From: DASYML01 sp036399835
GTDB taxonomy: Bacteria > Acidobacteriota > Blastocatellia > Pyrinomonadales > Pyrinomonadaceae
Assembly (NCBI GenBank): GCA_036399835.1
Contig: DASWMI010000192.1
Location: forward strand, 1 to 64,000
DNA: 64,000 bases
Direction: 5' to 3'
Positions 61,890-64,000 of the stretch are shown in pieces. The position numbers were made by a program, and so were the translations under genes. Positions within the stretch are counted from its first letter, which is position 1, and every line of letters begins with the position of its first letter. The notes beneath the pieces were generated by a model. That model did not search any database. It worked only from the letters and a program-made list of their open reading frames with translations, and was not told the DNA's origin.

Positions 61890-64000
61890 TAAAGAGCTTA
61901 ACGCAATTTTAGACGACGTGACCGGCTCGATTCGCAGCGAGGCGATTGACTCGGAAATAGTCGAGGAAGCAGCCGGGCGCGTCTGGTCACGCATCAAGAG
62001 CGACCCCGCCGTCATGCTCTCTTCAGAGCAGGCAGCGCAGGCTCTGCCCGCCGAGCACATCGAAAGCTGCTCGGATTTTCAGTCGCTCATCCCCGCTTAT
62101 CTGAACAAAGAATTATCGGAAGCGCGCACGCTCCTGCTTGAAGACCACACGCACGAGTGTATCCCCTGTCGCAGGGCGCTCAAGACTGCGCGCTCCGGTC
62201 GTCTGGCGACGGTCAGGCCGGTTGTGCCCGGCAGGATGAAGAAGTACAGCTTACAGCCGGTCTATCTGCGCTGGGGCATCGCTGCCGTTTTGGTCCTGGG
62301 CTTCGGGCTGCTCTCTTTCCCGCTGCTGCAATGGCTCAACCCGTTCGGCGGCTCTATGGAAGCCACTGTGCAGGCCGCCGAAGGCCAGGTCTATCGCGTT
62401 GATGATACACAAAGCCACTCGGCAAAGACGGGCGACCGCATGCAGAAGGGCGAGAGCCTGCGCACAGCCAAAGATGCTCATGCTGTGGTACGTCTCGGCG
62501 ACGGCTCGGCGATAGAGATGAAAGACCGCTCGGAATTTTCCGTAACCGGCACCGGCGACGACACGACCATACATCTTAATCGCGGCCAGCTCATCGTCCA
62601 GGCTGCCAAAAGAAAGAGCGGCCATCTCTATGTTGACACGGGCGATTCGCTCGTCTCCGTGACGGGCACGACCTTCTCCGTCAACAACGGCACAAAGGGC
62701 ACGCGCGTCTCCGTCATCGAAGGCGAGGTGCATCTGGACCACGCTAACAAGCAGAGCGTGCTGCGCGCAGGCGAGCAGGGCGTGACGCATCCGAGCCTGG
62801 CCCAGGTTCCGGTCAGAGAAGAGATTGCCTGGAGCCGCGATGCCGCGCGTTACACGCAGACGCTGGCCGGGCTGGCCTCCTTGAATAAAGAGCTAAACAG
62901 CGTCCCGCGCCCTGGCGTGCGGACCTCCACGCGCCTGCTGGACCTCGTGCCCGAAGGCACCGTGCTCTATGCCGCGCTCCCGAACCTGAGCGAGACGCTC
63001 AACGAATCGCATCGCATCATGCAGGAACGCATACGCCAGAACCCCGCGCTGCGCCAGTGGTGGGAGAGAGAAAATTCCGAGAAGCGCGGGCCTGGCCTGG
63101 ACCTGGTGATGGCTAAGGTGCGCGAATTCGGCGAGCGCCTCGGCGACGAGATTGCCGTCAGCGCCGGAATGGATGCGAGCGGCAAGCCCGTCGGCCCGCT
63201 CGTCCTCGCACGCGTCAAAGACCCGCAGGAGTTTCGCTCTTATCTTGAGCAGCAGGCCAAACTGCTCGGCGTCGCCGCCGGCAAAAATGGTCCAAGCCTG
63301 CGCTTTATAGACGATCCTTCGTCCACACTAGCGCAGCCCTCTACGGATAAAACGCATCCTGAGATTCTGGTCTGGATTCACGATGATATTCTGGCCGCCA
63401 GCCCCAACGCTCAGCAGTTGCAGCAGCTTTCTCAGAACATGCAGGCGTCCGGCGCCAACAGCTTTACTGCGACGCCCTTCTATTCGCGTATCGCGGAGAT
63501 TTACAGGGAGGGCGCAGGGTTGGTTGTCGCCGCAGACCTTGAGAAGATTATTGCTCAGACGACCAGTGAGCGGATGAAGGAGAAGGACGCTGACAAGCGC
63601 GAAGAGGCGCTCAAGCAGTTGGGCCTGCTGAGCATGAAGTATTTCGTGCTGGACCAGAAAGAGATTGAAGGCAAGACACAGAGCCGCGCCGTGCTCTCTT
63701 TCACGGAATCGCAGCACGGCATCTCTTCATGGCTCGCCGCGCCTGGTCCAATGGGTTCGCTTGAGTATATCTCAAGGGATGCCAACGTGGTCGCTGGCTT
63801 TGTCGTCAAAGACCCTGTGGCGCTGGTTGACGACCTGCTCGGCGTGCTGCAAACGGCCTCGCCCAATCTCGTGGAAGACCTCAAGAAGCTTGAGACCGAG
63901 CACGGCCTTAACCTGCGCAACGACTTTGCCGCGCCGCTCGGCGGGGAATTCGCCTTCGCCATTGATGGTCCAATCCTGCCGACTCCCTCCTGGAAGCTGA
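61879..64000 (+). CDS. FecR-domain anti-sigma-like membrane protein (partial, runs off window)
   Basis: Begins at ATG 61879, overlapping the sigma-factor stop by 11 bases, and is still open at base 64000 after 707 codons. The cytoplasmic part holds a zinc-finger anti-sigma motif HTHECIPC (His90, Cys94, Cys97 of HxxxCxxC). One transmembrane helix lies near residues 130-150 ([20 protein letters not shown]). A FecR domain spans about 155-280 ([57 protein letters not shown]). From about 340 a long additional region ([20 protein letters not shown] and onward) resembles DUF3352-type periplasmic modules, far beyond the usual FecR length of about 320. It would restrain the adjacent sigma factor in response to an envelope signal. 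Confidence 0.85.
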   Translation, partial: MKSNKELNAILDDVTGSIRSEAIDSEIVEEAAGRVWSRIKSDPAVMLSSEQAAQALPAEHIESCSDFQSLIPAYLNKELSEARTLLLEDHTHECIPCRRALKTARSGRLATVRPVVPGRMKKYSLQPVYLRWGIAAVLVLGFGLLSFPLLQWLNPFGGSMEATVQAAEGQVYRVDDTQSHSAKTGDRMQKGESLRTAKDAHAVVRLGDGSAIEMKDRSEFSVTGTGDDTTIHLNRGQLIVQAAKRKSGHLYVDTGDSLVSVTGTTFSVNNGTKGTRVSVIEGEVHLDHANKQSVLRAGEQGVTHPSLAQVPVREEIAWSRDAARYTQTLAGLASLNKELNSVPRPGVRTSTRLLDLVPEGTVLYAALPNLSETLNESHRIMQERIRQNPALRQWWERENSEKRGPGLDLVMAKVREFGERLGDEIAVSAGMDASGKPVGPLVLARVKDPQEFRSYLEQQAKLLGVAAGKNGPSLRFIDDPSSTLAQPSTDKTHPEILVWIHDDILAASPNAQQLQQLSQNMQASGANSFTATPFYSRIAEIYREGAGLVVAADLEKIIAQTTSERMKEKDADKREEALKQLGLLSMKYFVLDQKEIEGKTQSRAVLSFTESQHGISSWLAAPGPMGSLEYISRDANVVAGFVVKDPVALVDDLLGVLQTASPNLVEDLKKLETEHGLNLRNDFAAPLGGEFAFAIDGPILPTPSWKL

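Overview
The window reads as chromosomal DNA of a GC-rich diderm bacterium, most likely an Acidobacteriota member of the Blastocatellia type. This placement is inferred from gene content: three very large Oar-like TonB-dependent receptors with an N-terminal carboxypeptidase-regulatory domain, many secreted glycoside hydrolases, zinc-ribbon/DUF4097 proteins and an ECF sigma/FecR pair. I saw no rRNA, tRNA, CRISPR array, transposase or phage gene.

Layout. 1-7.0 kb: partial secreted GH3 beta-glucosidase (minus), a divergent secreted TPR protein, and an Oar-like receptor (minus) meeting it at a strong bidirectional hairpin. 7.6-11.6 kb: a xylose-type ABC importer, xylF-xylG-xylH. 11.8-25.0 kb: a tightly packed alpha-glucan operon: secreted GH15 glucoamylase, ROK glucokinase, secreted GH31 alpha-glucosidase, GH57/DUF3536 enzyme, branching enzyme GlgB, a phosphofructokinase with the residues of PPi-dependent enzymes, and a class V aminotransferase. 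25.0-34.3 kb: a LysR regulator divergent from a peptidoglycan-salvage cluster: BadF/BadG-type amino-sugar kinase, MurQ, an SSS sodium symporter, NagZ-like GH3, and a fused beta-lactamase-fold (AmiE-like) plus NamZ (DUF1343) protein. 34.6-43.9 kb: two more Oar-like receptors around an N-acyl-D-amino-acid deacylase, closed by a strong terminator. 44.0-50.4 kb (minus): a glycolate oxidase set with a GlcD-GlcE fusion and GlcF, separated by a gamma-glutamyltransferase. 50.6-58.2 kb (plus): small membrane protein, YtcJ-like amidohydrolase, YitT-type protein, GltS symporter, class A beta-lactamase-like serine hydrolase, PhyH-type dioxygenase, MscS channel. 58.3-61.0 kb (minus): zinc-ribbon/DUF4097 protein, NTF2-like secreted protein, zinc-ribbon/DUF4190 membrane protein. 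61.3-64.0 kb: ECF sigma factor overlapping a FecR/zf-HC2 anti-sigma gene that runs off the window.

How the parts work together. The GH15 and GH31 enzymes would release glucose outside the cytoplasm, glucokinase and PFK feed it to glycolysis, and GH57 and GlgB handle internal glycogen. In the salvage cluster, AmiE-like, NamZ and NagZ activities would strip peptide, MurNAc and GlcNAc from wall fragments; the symporter is the obvious candidate importer, and the kinase plus MurQ would convert MurNAc to GlcNAc-6-phosphate without a PTS. The D-aminoacylase and receptor just downstream may extend this theme, and an 18-nt sequence shared between the LysR/kinase intergenic region and the region before that receptor links the two.

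The most unusual DNA-level signal is a short palindromic word, TGGWCCA, found about 88 times by hand count where base composition predicts about 8. It lies in both strands' genes, all three codon frames and intergenic DNA, and is sparse in the three receptor genes and the xyl operon. Two families of intergenic hairpin repeats also occur.
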